NCBI GenBank assembly: GCA_902536925.1
Contig: CACAZL010000005.1
Coordinates: forward strand, 1 to 61,764
Reading direction: 5' to 3'
DNA: 61,764 nucleotides
Origin: an uncultured Pelagibacteraceae bacterium
Lineage (GTDB): Bacteria; Pseudomonadota; Alphaproteobacteria; Pelagibacterales; Pelagibacteraceae
Below the pieces are notes generated by a model. That model did not search any database. It saw nothing but the letters and a program-made list of their open reading frames with translations, and had not been told where the DNA came from. Numbering within the stretch: the first letter of the stretch is position 1; each line of letters opens with the position of its first letter. This document shows positions 60,477 through 61,764 of this stretch, in pieces. Made by a program: the position numbers and the translations under genes.

Positions 60477-60799
60477 CATATTTAGTTAATGATAAATGTA
60501 TAAAGTGTAAACACACAACTTGTGTTGATGTTTGTCCAGTTGATTGTTTTTATGAAGGCAAAAATATGCTTGTAATTAAGCCGGATGAGTGTATAGATTG
60601 TGGCGTTTGCGAGCCTGAGTGTCCAATAGATGCTATAATCTCGGATACAGCATCGGGGAGCGAAAAATGGTTAGAGGTAAATAAGAAATACTCAGAAATA
60701 TGGCCGAATATCTCTGAATCAAAAGAACCTCTTACAGATCATGAGAAATATAAAAATGAAAAAAATAAATTTGATAAATACTTTGAAGAAAACATTTAA
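60473..60799 (+). CDS. fdxA: Seven-iron ferredoxin
   Basis: This 108-residue ferredoxin begins [20 protein letters not shown], with a second cluster motif [12 protein letters not shown]. The first motif has the longer Cys spacing typical of 3Fe-4S/4Fe-4S FdxA proteins, and the C-terminal tail [11 protein letters not shown] is characteristic. It is a soluble low-potential electron carrier. It sits between a helicase/TerB pair and carD, a gene order I recall from other alphaproteobacteria. Confidence 0.93.
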   Translation: MTYLVNDKCIKCKHTTCVDVCPVDCFYEGKNMLVIKPDECIDCGVCEPECPIDAIISDTASGSEKWLEVNKKYSEIWPNISESKEPLTDHEKYKNEKNKFDKYFEENI

Positions 60800-61613
60800 A
60801 ACAAAAAAGGCTGTTAAAAAAAAAAAAATAAAGAAAAAAAATGTTGCGGTAAAAAAAGAAAAGAGTGTAACAAAAACAAAAAAAAATAAAACTAGTGTTA
60901 AGTTAAAACAAGTAAAGACAAAAAAAAAAGGTATCAAACCAAAATTATCTAAGATAGAAAAAAAAGAAAATTCTGAAACAAATTCTAGTTTACTTCGTAT
61001 TCCAAAAAATAATGAGCAAAAACCAGAAATAAAAAAAGTTAAAAAACAAGATTCAGAAAAAAAGGAATATAAAGTCAAAGATTATGTAGTCTACCCAAAA
61101 CATGGAGTTGGTCAAATTACCGATTTTAAAAAAATGAGTATTGGTGGAATAGATATAGAAGCATATATTTTAAAATTTGAAAAAGACAAAGCAAATGGAA
61201 TGGTTCCAGTAAATAAACAATCTCACCTTAGACCCTTGGCTACAATCAATCAGGTAAATAAATGTATAAGTATTTTAAAAAGTAAACCTAAAATTAAAAG
61301 AAGTATGTGGAGTAGAAGAGCACAAGAATATGAAGCAAAAATATCATCTGGTAAAATTTATGAACTAGCTGAAGTAGTTAGAGATCTTAACAAAGGAGAT
61401 GATCTGATGGTTGACCAATCATACAGTGAAAGGCAACTTTTTGAAAAAGCTTACGAAAGAATACTTACTGAGTTTCAAATAGTTCTAAATGTAAGTTTAG
61501 AGGATACTCAAAAGAAACTTGATAAAGCATTGAAAAGAAATCTTGAAAAACAAGTTCAAAAAATTGAAAATAAGCCCAGCGAGACTGAAATTTCTGAAGA
61601 AACTGCAAAATAA
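60756..61613 (+). CDS. carD: CarD-family transcriptional regulator with lysine-rich N-terminal tail
   Basis: The C-terminal 180 residues are CarD/CdnL-like: [18 protein letters not shown] (RNA-polymerase-interacting Tudor-like start), [11 protein letters not shown], and the DNA-binding helical domain with [18 protein letters not shown]. Such proteins bind RNA polymerase beta and stabilise open complexes, often at rRNA promoters. The first 100 or so residues are extraordinarily basic and low-complexity, dominated by Lys. I start at ATG 60756; an upstream ATG (60741) would add five residues. Either start overlaps fdxA. A terminator follows the stop. Confidence 0.88.
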   Translation: MKKINLINTLKKTFKTKKAVKKKKIKKKNVAVKKEKSVTKTKKNKTSVKLKQVKTKKKGIKPKLSKIEKKENSETNSSLLRIPKNNEQKPEIKKVKKQDSEKKEYKVKDYVVYPKHGVGQITDFKKMSIGGIDIEAYILKFEKDKANGMVPVNKQSHLRPLATINQVNKCISILKSKPKIKRSMWSRRAQEYEAKISSGKIYELAEVVRDLNKGDDLMVDQSYSERQLFEKAYERILTEFQIVLNVSLEDTQKKLDKALKRNLEKQVQKIENKPSETEISEETAK

Positions 61614-61617
61614 AAAA

Positions 61618-61650
61618 AACGCTTCTCACGCAAGCGCCATGAGAAGCGTT
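61618..61650. terminator. Bidirectional intrinsic terminator between carD and the basic peptide gene
   Basis: AACGCTTCTCA (61618-61628) and TGAGAAGCGTT (61640-61650) form a perfect 11-bp stem around an 11-nt loop that itself can pair (GC-rich cgcaagcg). A-runs on the left and T-containing sequence on the right fit termination of carD rightwards and of the basic peptide leftwards. It is the clearest terminator in the window. Confidence 0.85.
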
Positions 61651-61672
61651 ATTTAATAAAAAGAATACTAAA

Positions 61673-61756
61673 CTATTTTCTTCTTCTCTTCTTAGCTTTT
61701 TTCTTAGCTTTTTTCTTAGTTTTCTTTTTAGCAGCTTTTTTTCTTCTTTTAGCCAT
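61673..61756 (-). CDS. 27-aa Lys/Arg-rich basic peptide (histone-tail-like), hypothetical
   Basis: On the minus strand an ATG (61754-61756) opens a frame of 27 codons ending in TAG. The peptide starts MAKRRKKAAKKKTKKK and ends KKRRRK; every residue except Met, Ala and Thr is Lys or Arg. It resembles the C-terminal tails of histone H1-like or AlgP/Hc1-type DNA-binding proteins. The ATG context TAAAG and the terminator on its 3' side support a real transcript. Only eight bases upstream are visible, so its promoter and any longer upstream exonless extension cannot be judged. Confidence 0.55.
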   Translation of the reverse strand: MAKRRKKAAKKKTKKKAKKKAKKRRRK

Positions 61757-61764
61757 CTTTAGCT

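Noticed and set aside
60820..61000. Poly-A-rich tract in carD as a frameshift or pseudogene
   Set aside because: The frame stays open through the tract into a complete CarD domain, so it reads as a genuine lysine-rich tail.

Overview
The window looks like a chromosomal segment of a streamlined, very AT-rich alphaproteobacterium, most likely a SAR11-clade (Pelagibacterales) bacterium. The reasons are strongly A/T-biased codon use, lysine/asparagine-rich proteins, intergenic gaps below 200 bp, pervasive 1-4 bp start/stop overlaps, and alphaproteobacterial marker genes (RegB-type kinase, CobS/CobT pair with a J-domain protein, Suv3-like helicase, CarD, TAXI-TRAP transporter, split PheS/PheT). 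Genus-level placement is inference; no 16S gene is present. I see no phage, IS element, CRISPR array or rRNA operon.

Layout. 1-6795 (+): end of yidD, yidC, argB, a HAD nucleotidase, dapD, dapE, then a histone-deacetylase-like hydrolase and a SET-domain protein. 6785-10823 (-): truA, fmt, def, a large exported protein and a small membrane peptide. 10920-16076: aroK-aroB (+), bolA (-), then a J-domain protein with cobS and cobT (+). 16068-19667 (-): a RegB-type redox sensor kinase, gyrB, a structured leader and tRNA-Ser(GGA). 19738-26425 (+): an eight-gene, translationally coupled sugar-nucleotide operon. 26444-36008 (-): lepA, pheT, pheS, rplT, rpmI, infC, thrS and a GT4 glycosyltransferase. 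36051-42734: an alpha/beta hydrolase (+), then glutamate synthase gltB/gltD (-). 42914-50023: uppP (+), then a pyruvate dehydrogenase operon (-) that also carries a carnitine-pathway-type dioxygenase and an EamA transporter. 50135-50728 (+): tRNA-Arg(ACG), a 27-aa membrane peptide and a thioesterase. 50725-57408 (-): TAXI-TRAP transporter, aminotransferase and acetoacetyl-CoA synthetase. 57571-61613 (+): Suv3-like helicase, TerB-like protein, ferredoxin and CarD with a long basic tail. A bidirectional terminator and a 27-aa Lys/Arg-rich peptide (-) close the window.

Most of this is core metabolism and translation. The most distinctive accessory block is the sugar operon beside tRNA-Ser. Its enzymes match the logic of dTDP-L-mycarose or tetronitrose-type pathways: RmlA, RmlB, 2,3-dehydratase, Gfo/Idh 3-ketoreductase, C-methyltransferase, cupin epimerase and 4-ketoreductase, plus a glycosyltransferase. 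It therefore probably makes and attaches a 2,6-dideoxy-3-C-methyl hexose. Two of its enzymes are reduced: a single-repeat 2,3-dehydratase and a C-methyltransferase without N-terminal zinc cysteines. Other unusual points are a pyruvate dehydrogenase E1 with its own N-terminal lipoyl domain, an HDAC/SET gene pair, cobS/cobT without cobN nearby, and two basic histone-tail-like products at the right end.
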